A DNA stretch of 55,546 nt from Firmicutes bacterium UBA911 (lineage in GTDB: Bacteria > Bacillota > Desulfotomaculia > Desulfotomaculales > Desulforudaceae), in contig DBEH01000027.1 in assembly GCA_002294005.1 (NCBI GenBank), positions 1-55,546 on the forward strand, given 5' to 3'. Made by a program: the position numbers and the translations under genes. The notes under the pieces were generated by a model. The model made no database searches. It saw nothing but the letters and a program-made list of their open reading frames with translations, and was not told the origin of the DNA. Shown piece by piece: positions 32,531 through 40,281 of this stretch (position 1 is its first letter; every line of letters begins with the position of its first letter).

Positions 32531-34129
32531 ATGACGGCTGAAGCTGTGTTCTCCGTAGCGCCCCTGGTGGCCGTGCTCATCTCCCTCGCCGCCGCCGGGC
32601 TGATCCTGTTCTGCGGCGGGCGTCCGGACCTGCGGGAGGGCGTGACCATGGTGGCGGCGGTGGCCAAGTTCGCCGTCGTCCTGTCCATGCTGCCGGCGGT
32701 TCTCGGCGGGGCGGTGGTGGAGACGGCGCCGCTCGACATTGCCAGGGGCATCGCCCTGCACTTCCGGGTGGACGCCTTCGGCCTGCTGTTTGCCCTGCTG
32801 GCCTCGGGCTTGTGGATTATCACTTCGGTGTACTCCATCGGTTACATGCGGAGCTTGAAGTACGGGCACGAGACCGGTTACTACGCCAGTTTCGCCGTGT
32901 GCCTCTCGGCGGCGGCGGGTATCGCCATGTCCGGCAACCTTTTGACGTTCTTCATCTTCTATGAGATCCTGACCATCGCCACCTACCCGCTGGTCGTTCA
33001 CCGGCGGAACGCGGAAGCGGTGTCCGGGGGCCGGGAGTATATGGTGTACCTGCTTCTGGCCGGGCAGGTGCTCTTCATCGCCGTGGCTTGGGCCCACTAC
33101 CTGGTTCCGGGCGCCGCGTTCACCCCGGGCGGGTTCCTGGCGGGCGCCGGGGCGTCGGTGCTGGCGCTGCAGGCGTTGTTCGTGCTGTTCATGGTCGGGG
33201 TGGGCGTGAAGGCGGCCGTCATCCCTTTGCACGGCTGGCTGCCGACGGCGATGGTGGCGCCGACGCCGGTGAGCGCCTTGTTGCACGCCGTGGCGGTCGT
33301 GAAAGCGGGGGCGTTCGCGGTGGTGCGGGTGACCGGGTTCGTGTTCGGGCCGGAGTTGATGGGTGAGTTGGGCGTGGGCGTGGTCCTGGCCTGGCTGGCG
33401 GCGGCGACGATCATCTTCGCCTCGTTGCGGGCGCTGTCCGAGGACCACCTGAAGCGAAGGCTCGCCTACTCGACGGTCAGTCAACTGTCGTACGTGGTGC
33501 TGGGCGCCGCCCTGGCCACGCCGGCGGCGATGCTGGGGGCGATGTTCCACATCGTGGCCCACGCCTTCATGAAGATCACCCTGTTCTTCTGCGCGGGAGC
33601 GATCTACGCCACCACGCACAAGGAATATATCCGGGAGCTGGACGGGCTGGGCCGGCGGATGCCGTACACCATGGGCGCCTTCGCGGCCGCCGCGCTGGCC
33701 ATCACCGGCATGCCGCTCCTGGTCGGGTTCGTCAGCAAGTGGAACCTGGGGCTGGGCGCGGTCCAGGCCGGGCAGCCGGTGTTCATCGCCGTGCTGATCG
33801 GCAGCGCGCTCCTTAATGCCGCTTACTTCTTCCCGATCGTGTACCGCGCCTATTTCGGGCGGGCCGGGGAGGAGGCGGCGCACGCCGCCGGGGAGGCGCC
33901 GGAGGTGGCGATACCGGCGGCTGGAGAACAGGTGGCCGCGGCCGGAGAAACGGTGGCGCCGGGCGGGGAGGCGAAGCCGAGCATGCTGGTGCCGCTTTTG
34001 ATCACCGCGGCGGCGGCGCTGGTGCTGGGCGTGCTTCCGAACCTCGGCCTGCAGTTCTACACGCTGGCCCAGATGGCGGCTGCGGCCGTGGCGGGCGGCG
34101 GCCCGGGGCCGGCCGGAGGGGGAATGTGA
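32531..34129 (+). CDS. Second NuoL/M-type antiporter subunit
   Basis: A 532-residue proton-conducting transporter-family protein with about 14 membrane segments. Key residues are the glutamate in FIFYEILTIATYPL, K227 in GVKAAVIPLHGWLPTAMVAPTPVSALLHAVAVVKAG and the lysine in HAFMKITLFF. A charged Ala/Glu-rich loop (about residues 450-480) interrupts the last segments. ATG 32531 immediately follows the preceding TAG. Confidence 0.92.
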   Translation: MTAEAVFSVAPLVAVLISLAAAGLILFCGGRPDLREGVTMVAAVAKFAVVLSMLPAVLGGAVVETAPLDIARGIALHFRVDAFGLLFALLASGLWIITSVYSIGYMRSLKYGHETGYYASFAVCLSAAAGIAMSGNLLTFFIFYEILTIATYPLVVHRRNAEAVSGGREYMVYLLLAGQVLFIAVAWAHYLVPGAAFTPGGFLAGAGASVLALQALFVLFMVGVGVKAAVIPLHGWLPTAMVAPTPVSALLHAVAVVKAGAFAVVRVTGFVFGPELMGELGVGVVLAWLAAATIIFASLRALSEDHLKRRLAYSTVSQLSYVVLGAALATPAAMLGAMFHIVAHAFMKITLFFCAGAIYATTHKEYIRELDGLGRRMPYTMGAFAAAALAITGMPLLVGFVSKWNLGLGAVQAGQPVFIAVLIGSALLNAAYFFPIVYRAYFGRAGEEAAHAAGEAPEVAIPAAGEQVAAAGETVAPGGEAKPSMLVPLLITAAAALVLGVLPNLGLQFYTLAQMAAAAVAGGGPGPAGGGM

Positions 34130-34203
34130 ATTGAAACACCCAACGCCAAACCCGTCTCGCGGGCGATTTCGGGGCCTGGGTCCGGCGGGAGGGGGAATGT
34201 GAC

Positions 34204-34425
34204 GTGAAGAAGTGGCTTTTCATCGCGCTCGTGGGGGCGCTGGCGTTGAGTTTCGTGGCCGACCTCCTGCTCCGGGAGAGCTATGGTCACGGTAAATTCT
34301 GGTGGCACAAACTTTACGGCTTCGACCTGCTGTTCGGCTTTTTGGGCTGTCTGGCCATTGTGTGGGTGTCCAAGGTGCTGGGCAAGCACTTCGTGCAGCG
34401 CGGCGAAGACTACTACGACAGGTGA
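34204..34425 (+). CDS. Small two-span membrane protein of the Mrp operon
   Basis: A 73-residue protein with hydrophobic segments at about 4-20 and 40-58 and a conserved-looking KFWWHKLYGFDLLFGFLGC middle. GTG 34204 follows GGAGGGGG. I do not recognise a named family; similar small proteins accompany these antiporter modules. Its stop overlaps a possible GTG start of the next gene. Confidence 0.7.
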   Translation: MKKWLFIALVGALALSFVADLLLRESYGHGKFWWHKLYGFDLLFGFLGCLAIVWVSKVLGKHFVQRGEDYYDR

Positions 34426-34436
34426 GCGCGGGTTTT

Positions 34437-36206
34437 ATGCCGATGATACATCCTTCAGTATTTCTGGCGGCCGGGGCGCTATTGGTCCTGGTCCTGCCAG
34501 CCAAATGGCGGTATGTCGGCCTCCTGGGCGGGCCGGTTTTGGCCGTGCTGGCGGTGTTCGGCCTCCAGCCCGGCACGGTCGTGCCTTTCCCGTTCCTGGG
34601 CTTCGAGCTCCAGGTGCTGCGCGTGGACGCCCTGGCCCGCGTGTTCGGGATCATCTTCGCGACGATGGCGCTTCTGGGGGCCGTATACGCGCTGCACGTG
34701 AAAACGCGGGGCGAGCACGCGGCGGCGCTTCTCTACGCCGCGGGGTCTTTGGGCGTGGTTTTCGCCGGCGACTGGTTGACACTTTTCCTCTGCTGGGAAC
34801 TGATGGCTGCCTCGTCGGTGTTTTTGATCTGGTTCCGGGGGCGGCCCGCATCGCTGGCCGCAGGCTTCCGGTACCTTCTGGTGCACTTCTTGGGCGGGAA
34901 CCTCTTGCTCGGCGGCATTCTGCTGCTGATGAGCCAGGGCAGCCTGACCGTGACCTCCCTGACCGGCACCGGCGGCCCGGCCTTCTGGCTGATTCTGGCC
35001 GGGGTGGCCGTCAACGCGGCGATCGTGCCCCTGCACGCCTGGCTGACCGACGCCTACCCGGAGGGCACCGTGACCGGCAGCGTTTTTTTAAGCGCGTTCA
35101 CGACCAAGGCGGCCGTGTGCGTTTTGATCCGGGTGTTCCCCGGCACCGAACTTTTGATCTGGGCCGGCGTGATTATGGCCCTCTACGGGGTGGTGTACGC
35201 CGTCCTGGAAAACGACGCCCGCCGCCTGCTGGCCTACCACATCGTCAGCCAGGTGGGGTACATGGTGGCCGGGGTGGGCATCGGCACGGAGCTGGCCATA
35301 AATGGCGCCACGGCCCACGCCTACAGCCACATCCTGTATAAGTCGCTCCTCTTTATGGGCGCGGGCGCGGTGATTTACGCCACTGGGAAGAGTAAGTTCA
35401 CCGAGCTGGGGGGCATCGCCCGGGCCATGCCGGTGGTGGTGGTCCTGTACATGATCGGCGGTTTCTCCATCTCCGGAGTGCCGCTGTTCAACGGGTTCAT
35501 CAGCAAATCCATCGTGGTGTACTCGGCCGAGGCGAGCGGGCTGGCGCTGGTCGCCCTGCTGCTGCACCTGGCCAGCGTCGGAACCTTCCTGAGCACCGGC
35601 TTGAAACTGCCGTACTTCATGTTCTTCGGCGAGAACCGCCACAACCTGCGGCCGGCGAAACTGCCGCTGAACATGTACGTGGCCATGGGCGGCGGCGCTT
35701 TCCTGTGCACCCTTTACGGCGTTTACCCGGCCCTTCTGTATGCCGAGCTGCCGTTCCCGCTGGCCTACGAACCGTTTTTGGTGCTGAAGGTCGTGCTTAC
35801 CGTGCAGCTTCTCCTGGCCACCGCCGCGGGTTTCTGGCTGTACCTCGAGAAACTCGGCGGGGAGCCCACGGTGTCGCTGGACTTCGACTGGTTCTACCGC
35901 AAGCCGGCCGCCGCCCTGCTCGGGCGCACGCTTGACGGTATGCGCGGGGTCAAGGGCGCGGTGGAGGGCTGGGGCGCGGCGTTTTTCCGGGTTGCGGCCC
36001 CTTACGTCCGCAACCCGCTCCTGGTGGGGGTGGACCTGTTGCGGAACACCAGCTACCGGGCGGCCCGCCGGCTCGACCAGGACGGCTGGAGCGGCCGGGT
36101 GCCCTACGATGAAAACCAGCACCGCTTCCCGACCGGGCTCAGCGTGCTCTGGAGCCTCGTGTTCCTGAGCCTGATGGCGGTGTTCCTGTATGCCGGGCTC
36201 CTGTAG
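34437..36206 (+). CDS. Third NuoL/M-type antiporter subunit, lacking the TM7 lysine
   Basis: About 589 residues with about 14 membrane segments and a C-terminal extension that includes the amphipathic region DFDWFYRKPAAALLGRT and a final hydrophobic helix. The TM5 glutamate (LCWELMAASSVFLIW) and lysines in FTTKAAVCVLIR and HILYKSLLFMG are kept. At the TM7 site the normally lysine-bearing GIK...PLHGWL motif reads GVAVNAAIVPLHAWL, giving N193. ATG 34437 is listed; GTG 34422, overlapping the previous stop, is an alternative. It is the last gene of the operon. Confidence 0.88.
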   Translation: MPMIHPSVFLAAGALLVLVLPAKWRYVGLLGGPVLAVLAVFGLQPGTVVPFPFLGFELQVLRVDALARVFGIIFATMALLGAVYALHVKTRGEHAAALLYAAGSLGVVFAGDWLTLFLCWELMAASSVFLIWFRGRPASLAAGFRYLLVHFLGGNLLLGGILLLMSQGSLTVTSLTGTGGPAFWLILAGVAVNAAIVPLHAWLTDAYPEGTVTGSVFLSAFTTKAAVCVLIRVFPGTELLIWAGVIMALYGVVYAVLENDARRLLAYHIVSQVGYMVAGVGIGTELAINGATAHAYSHILYKSLLFMGAGAVIYATGKSKFTELGGIARAMPVVVVLYMIGGFSISGVPLFNGFISKSIVVYSAEASGLALVALLLHLASVGTFLSTGLKLPYFMFFGENRHNLRPAKLPLNMYVAMGGGAFLCTLYGVYPALLYAELPFPLAYEPFLVLKVVLTVQLLLATAAGFWLYLEKLGGEPTVSLDFDWFYRKPAAALLGRTLDGMRGVKGAVEGWGAAFFRVAAPYVRNPLLVGVDLLRNTSYRAARRLDQDGWSGRVPYDENQHRFPTGLSVLWSLVFLSLMAVFLYAGLL

Positions 36207-36329
36207 CTTCGTTACCGGGTCCGTCCGTCGTTCCGGTTTTTCTACCCGTGAACCCACGCCCGTGGCACGGAGGAAAAGTCGTGAAGATTTGAGCCGCCCC
36301 CGCCCCTGCAGGTCAAGCTCCTTTTCTAA

Positions 36330-36376
36330 AAATCGCACTGAATAAAGTCGACTAAATCGCACATAATGCGTATGAT
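36330..36376 (+). promoter_or_regulatory. Promoter and candidate operator of the toxin-antitoxin operon
   Basis: TCGACT (36348-36353), a 17-nt spacer and TATGAT (36371-36376). AAATCGCAC occurs twice, at 36330-36338 and 36354-36362, 24 bp apart, flanking the -35 box. That is the spacing expected for cooperative repressor binding by a Phd-type antitoxin. Confidence 0.5.
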
Positions 36377-36413
36377 ATAAGTGAACACAACACAAGCGAA
36401 AGGAGTGAATGAC

Positions 36414-36647
36414 ATGCGTGTGTCAGCCACCGAATTCAAGATGAACATGGGCAAGTATATCGAGCGCGCCGCCGTTGAGGACATCATCATCACCCGCAAC
36501 GGAAAGGATGTTGCGCTCCTCACAAACGTCGAGGGCAAAAGGAAAGACGCGCTCAAATCCCTGCGCGGCATTATAAAGGGTGCCGAACTCACCCGCGGCC
36601 AAATCCGCGAGGAAAGGTTGGGCAGGTACCGTGAAAATTCTAATTGA
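36414..36647 (+). CDS. Phd/YefM-family antitoxin
   Basis: A 77-residue protein. The N-terminal part MRVSATEFKMNMGKYIERA then EDIIITRNGKDVALLTN is the Phd/YefM DNA-binding fold; the basic/acidic C-terminal tail would wrap the toxin. ATG 36414 follows AAAGGAGTGAATGAC. It overlaps the PIN-domain toxin gene by 17 nt. Antitoxins of this type repress their own promoter, consistent with the direct repeats upstream. Confidence 0.88.
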   Translation: MRVSATEFKMNMGKYIERAAVEDIIITRNGKDVALLTNVEGKRKDALKSLRGIIKGAELTRGQIREERLGRYRENSN

Positions 36648-37038
36648 CACCAACGTCATCATTGATTACCTTGCCGACCGGGCACCCTTCGCGGATCATT
36701 CCGAACAGGTGCTGGCTCTCTGCGAGAACGGAGAGGTCGACGGTTTGGTTACGGCCAACGCAGTTACCGACATCTACTATGTGGTGCGCAAAGTGGCCGG
36801 GAGAGAAAAAACGCTGGAAGCCATCCAGACGCTCTGTTCCATCTTGGATATTGCGGACGTAGGGAAAGCCGATATCCTGAACGCGATGGAACTTGATATG
36901 CCCGACTATGAGGATGCTCTGGCCGCACAGTGTGCAAAGCGTATCAAGGCCGACTGCATCGTCACGCGTGATGTCGCCGGCTACGCCAACTCGCCGGTTC
37001 CGGCAAAAGAACCTGCCGCCTTCCTTGAAGCAGTTTGA
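36631..37038 (+). CDS. PIN-domain toxin (VapC-like)
   Basis: A 135-residue protein with the PIN nuclease acidic residues: ILIDTNVIIDYL near the start, the middle glutamate and aspartate in LELDMPDYEDAL-type context, and the late CIVTRD. PIN toxins cut tRNA, rRNA or mRNA. GTG 36631 lies inside the end of the antitoxin gene; GGTTGGGC upstream is a weak ribosome site, so translation is probably coupled. The pair lies between the Mrp operon and rpmE. Confidence 0.88.
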   Translation: MKILIDTNVIIDYLADRAPFADHSEQVLALCENGEVDGLVTANAVTDIYYVVRKVAGREKTLEAIQTLCSILDIADVGKADILNAMELDMPDYEDALAAQCAKRIKADCIVTRDVAGYANSPVPAKEPAAFLEAV

Positions 37039-37139
37039 ATAACAGATTAGGCGCTTTTCCTTTCTTGCGCCGGGTAGCGCCGGTGTGTTAACATTAAAAC
37101 TGCGGTTTTGAAAGTTCCGGATAAGAGAGGTGACGAACG

Positions 37140-37343
37140 ATGAAGGAGAAGCTTCACCCGGGCTACCAGAAGGCCAAGATAGTGTGTGTGTGCGGGGCGC
37201 AGTTCGAGGTTGGGTCCACCAGGAAGGAAATGCGCGTGGATATCTGCTCGAAGTGCCACCCCTTTTATACCGGCCAGCAGCGCACGGTGGAGACCCACGG
37301 CCGGGCCGACAAGTTCCGCCGCAAGTACGGGCTCGCCAAGTAG
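37140..37343 (+). CDS. rpmE: 50S ribosomal protein L31 (zinc-binding type)
   Basis: A 67-residue protein beginning MKEKLHPGYQKAKIVCVCG. It has the zinc-ligand cysteines CVCG and CSKCHPFYTG of the C+ type L31. The RKYGLAK end is typical. ATG 37140 follows GAGAGGTGACGAACG. It marks the return to the conserved rho-rpmE-prfA neighbourhood. Confidence 0.97.
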   Translation: MKEKLHPGYQKAKIVCVCGAQFEVGSTRKEMRVDICSKCHPFYTGQQRTVETHGRADKFRRKYGLAK

Positions 37344-37415
37344 CACACCTCAAAAGGATTCGGGCCGGAATAGCAGAGCGAAGCTCTGCTATCTGCTTGA
37401 CGGGAAGAGAGTGTA

Positions 37416-38345
37416 ATGAAAAAGCCCTTCAGCTATGGGGGCCAGGCGGTCATCGAGGGCGTGATGATGCGGGGGCCCCGCACCTGGGCGGTCGCCGTCC
37501 GGTGCCCGGACAATACGGTGGAGGTGGAAACCCGGGCGGTGGAAACGGTCACCACCCGGTACCCCTTTTTGAAGTGGCCGCTCATCCGGGGTACGGTGGT
37601 GCTGGTCGAATCTTTGGTGATCGGCGTCCGCGCCTTGAGCTTTTCGGCCACCAAGGCGGCCGGCGAGGAGGAGAAGCCCATCTCCCCGCTGGAGATGGCA
37701 TTCACCATCGGGTTGGCGTTCGGGCTGGCCATTCTGCTTTTCATCGTCCTGCCCGTGTTTTTGGCCCACCTCTTAACGCCGCTGGTGGAGGGGCGGGTCG
37801 GCCAGAACGTGATCGAGGGCCTGCTCCGGGTCGGCGCTTTTTTGGCCTACGTGGCCGGGGTCGGCCTGATGCCCGACATCAAGCGGGTGTTCCAGTACCA
37901 CGGGGCCGAGCACAAGGTCATCAACGCCTACGAGGCGGGGTCCGAACTGAGCCCCGAGGCGGTGCAGCGGTTCTCGCCCCTGCACCCGCGCTGCGGCACC
38001 AGCTTTTTGCTGGTGGTAATCGTGCTCAAGGTCTTTATTTTCAGCTTTTTGGCCACCGACCCCCTTTGGTGGCGCGTGTCCTCGCGGATACTGCTGCTGC
38101 CGGTGGTGGCCGGACTGGCCTACGAATTGATCAAGCTCACGGCCCTGTTGTACGCCCGGTTTCCGTCGGCCAGGCTGGTGCTGGCGCCGGGGCTGGCGGT
38201 GCAGCGGCTGACCACGCGGGAGCCCGACGACAGCCAGGTGGAAGTGGCCCTGGCGGCCTTCGAGGCCGTGCGGGCAAGAGAAGAGGGAGACAGGGATGTT
38301 CGCCAAGCTGGACCGTCTGGAAGCGAAATACGAGGAACTCAATAG
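37416..38345 (+). CDS. DUF1385 membrane protein
   Basis: A 309-residue protein with the family start SYGGQAVIEGVMMRGPRTWAVAVR and the central FQYHGAEHKVINAYEAG and PLHPRCGTSFLL motifs, plus about four hydrophobic segments. The histidine/cysteine motifs suggest metal binding. The family is commonly found between rpmE and prfA in Firmicutes; its function is not established. The 3' end overlaps prfA by 50 nt. Confidence 0.9.
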   Translation: MKKPFSYGGQAVIEGVMMRGPRTWAVAVRCPDNTVEVETRAVETVTTRYPFLKWPLIRGTVVLVESLVIGVRALSFSATKAAGEEEKPISPLEMAFTIGLAFGLAILLFIVLPVFLAHLLTPLVEGRVGQNVIEGLLRVGAFLAYVAGVGLMPDIKRVFQYHGAEHKVINAYEAGSELSPEAVQRFSPLHPRCGTSFLLVVIVLKVFIFSFLATDPLWWRVSSRILLLPVVAGLAYELIKLTALLYARFPSARLVLAPGLAVQRLTTREPDDSQVEVALAAFEAVRAREEGDRDVRQAGPSGSEIRGTQ

Positions 38346-39363
38346 GCTGATGTCCGACCCGGCGGTCTTGCAGGACCAGGAGCGCTGGCGGGGCTACGTG
38401 AAGAGCCACGCCGAGATCGGCGAAGTGGTCGCCGTCTACGGGGAATACAAGCGGGTGGCCGCCGAGATGGAAGGCGCGCGGCAGATGCTCCGGGACGAGC
38501 AGGACGCCGAGATGCGCGAGTTGGCCGAGAGCGAGGTCGAGGTGCTGCGGGAGCGGTCGGACGAGCTGATGCGGCGCCTGCGCGTTCTTTTGCTGCCCAA
38601 GGACCCGAACGACGAGAAGAACGTCATCATCGAGATCCGGGCGGGCACGGGAGGGGAGGAGGCGGCCCTTTTCGCGGGGGACTTGTTGCGGATGTACCTG
38701 CGCTACGCCGAACGCCGGGGCTGGCGGGCCGAAATGTTGAACGCCAACGAGACCGACCTTGGGGGGATCAAGGAGGCGATCGTCCTGCTGGAGGGACGGG
38801 GCGCCTACAGCGAGTTGAAGTTCGAAAGCGGCGTCCACCGGGTGCAGCGGGTGCCGGCCACCGAATCGGGCGGGCGGATTCACACCTCGGCGGCCACCGT
38901 CGCCGTGCTGCCGGAGGCCGAGGAAGTGGACGTGGAAATCCGGCCGGAGGAGCTGCGGGTCGACGTGTTCTGCTCCACCGGCCCCGGGGGCCAGTCGGTG
39001 AACACCACCCAGTCGGCGGTGCGGGTCACCCACCTGCCCACCGGCATCGTGGTCAGTTGCCAGGACGAGAAGTCGCAGCACAAGAACCGGGACAAGGCGA
39101 TGAAGGTGCTGCGGGCGCGGCTCTTGGACAAGGCGCAGCAGGAGCAGCAGGAGCAGATCGCTTCGAGCCGGAAGACCCAGGTCGGCACCGGCGACCGGAG
39201 CGAGCGGATCCGGACGTACAACTTCCCCCAGAACCGGGTGAGCGACCACCGCCTGAACCTGACCCTCTACCGCTTGGAAGAGGTGCTGCAGGGCGACCTG
39301 CACGAGTTCGTCAGCGCCCTGATTACCAGCGACCAGGCCGAAAAACTCAAAACCCTCGACTAA
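38296..39363 (+). CDS. prfA: Peptide chain release factor 1
   Basis: A 355-residue class I release factor reading UAA and UAG. The codon-recognition motif reads PAT (RVPATESGGRIHTS), which marks RF1 rather than RF2 (SPF). The catalytic GGQ loop is GTGPGGQSVNTTQSAVRVTH-like (STGPGGQSVN). ATG 38296 follows GAGGGAGACAGGG and lies inside the DUF1385 gene. prmC, which methylates the GGQ glutamine, would normally follow directly; here a RAYT gene lies between. Confidence 0.97.
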   Translation: MFAKLDRLEAKYEELNRLMSDPAVLQDQERWRGYVKSHAEIGEVVAVYGEYKRVAAEMEGARQMLRDEQDAEMRELAESEVEVLRERSDELMRRLRVLLLPKDPNDEKNVIIEIRAGTGGEEAALFAGDLLRMYLRYAERRGWRAEMLNANETDLGGIKEAIVLLEGRGAYSELKFESGVHRVQRVPATESGGRIHTSAATVAVLPEAEEVDVEIRPEELRVDVFCSTGPGGQSVNTTQSAVRVTHLPTGIVVSCQDEKSQHKNRDKAMKVLRARLLDKAQQEQQEQIASSRKTQVGTGDRSERIRTYNFPQNRVSDHRLNLTLYRLEEVLQGDLHEFVSALITSDQAEKLKTLD

Positions 39364-39364
39364 A

Positions 39365-39384
39365 AAAAGGGCCGGACCCCTTTT
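39365..39384. repeat. Palindrome, AAAAGGG/CCCCTTTT arms
   Basis: An imperfect member of the AAAAAGGGG family starting 2 nt after the prfA stop. A likely terminator. Confidence 0.55.
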
Positions 39385-39400
39385 CCCCATCAAGGGGGGC

Positions 39401-39423
39401 AAAAAGGTGTCAGACACCTTTTT
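39401..39423. repeat. REP-like palindrome, AAAAAGGTGTC arms, copy 1
   Basis: Perfect 11-base arms with a central A. First of five copies in 6.4 kb; between prfA and the RAYT gene. Confidence 0.85.
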
Positions 39424-39580
39424 CTGTTTTCTTTAGGATCGTTACGGCCTATTCCAACTGAGAGCAGAGGGTTTCCTAAATTCGGGTTCTTATTGTCAGC
39501 CATTAAAGTAGCAGGAAAAGGAAAAAGAAAGAAAGAAAAGAAAATATGTCTATATAGCAACTCGTGGGGAGGTGAAACTA

Positions 39581-40240
39581 ATGCCAAGGCCGGTAAGGGG
39601 TTCGGTTGACGGTTATATCTACCATGTACTGAACCGGGGGAATGCCAAACAGACAGTCTTCCATAAGGAATTTGACTACCGGGTTTTCATTGGGCTAATC
39701 GGAGACTTCAAGGAGAGATTCCCTGGTGTCAAACTGCTGGCTTACTGTTTAATGCCTAACCATTTTCATTTTGTTCTACGGCCGGAACAAGGTAGCGATT
39801 TGAGCAAGTTCATGCAACAGCTTGTGACAACCCACGTCCTTCGTTATCACAAACACCACGGAACCAGCGGTCACTTGTGGCAGGGGCGGTTCAAGAGTTT
39901 CGTAATCCAGGATGATGATCACCTGTTGACCGTGCTGAGGTATGTTGAAGGAAATCCTGTCCGGGCGGGTCTAACCGATTCGGCTGAGAAATGGCCCTGG
40001 TCTTCCCACCGGGAGAGAGTGCAAGGTGCTCGTGTACTAGTAGATGAAAGCCCGATAGAGTTGCCTGCCGACTGGAGAGCATATGTGGATGAGCCTCTGA
40101 CTCTGAAGGAATTGGAGACACTTCGTGAGAGCGTGGTTCGTCAGTCACCGTTTGGAGAACGGATCTGGTGTCTGCAGGCGGCACGGGAGCTGGGGTTCGA
40201 ATCAACTCTGAAGCCGAGAGGTCGGCCGAGAAAAGCGTAG
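39581..40240 (+). CDS. REP-associated tyrosine transposase (RAYT, Y1/HUH family)
   Basis: A 219-residue single-domain HUH nuclease. The metal-binding pair is H61 and H63 (MPNHFHFVL), and the probable catalytic tyrosine is Y121 in LRYVEGNPVRAGL. The start GSVDGYIYHVLNRGN and the GHLWQGRFKS motif are standard for TnpA-REP proteins, which cut and move single-stranded palindromic REP sequences. ATG 39581 follows GGGGAGGTGAAACTA. It separates prfA from prmC and is surrounded by five palindromes with AAAAAGGTGTC arms, its likely substrates. The coding sequence is less GC-rich than its neighbours, suggesting acquisition. Confidence 0.93.
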   Translation: MPRPVRGSVDGYIYHVLNRGNAKQTVFHKEFDYRVFIGLIGDFKERFPGVKLLAYCLMPNHFHFVLRPEQGSDLSKFMQQLVTTHVLRYHKHHGTSGHLWQGRFKSFVIQDDDHLLTVLRYVEGNPVRAGLTDSAEKWPWSSHRERVQGARVLVDESPIELPADWRAYVDEPLTLKELETLRESVVRQSPFGERIWCLQAARELGFESTLKPRGRPRKA

Positions 40241-40281
40241 TCAAGTAGCAATTGTGTATCCACTGGAGAGCGGGTGAATCA

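Noticed and set aside
31646..33883. A 745-codon minus-strand open frame
   Set aside because: It lies opposite the two D-type antiporter genes; its His/Arg/Gln-rich translation is typical of the reverse complement of membrane-protein genes.
34283..35341. A 352-codon plus-strand open frame
   Set aside because: It is an out-of-frame Arg/Pro-rich shadow of the third antiporter subunit gene.
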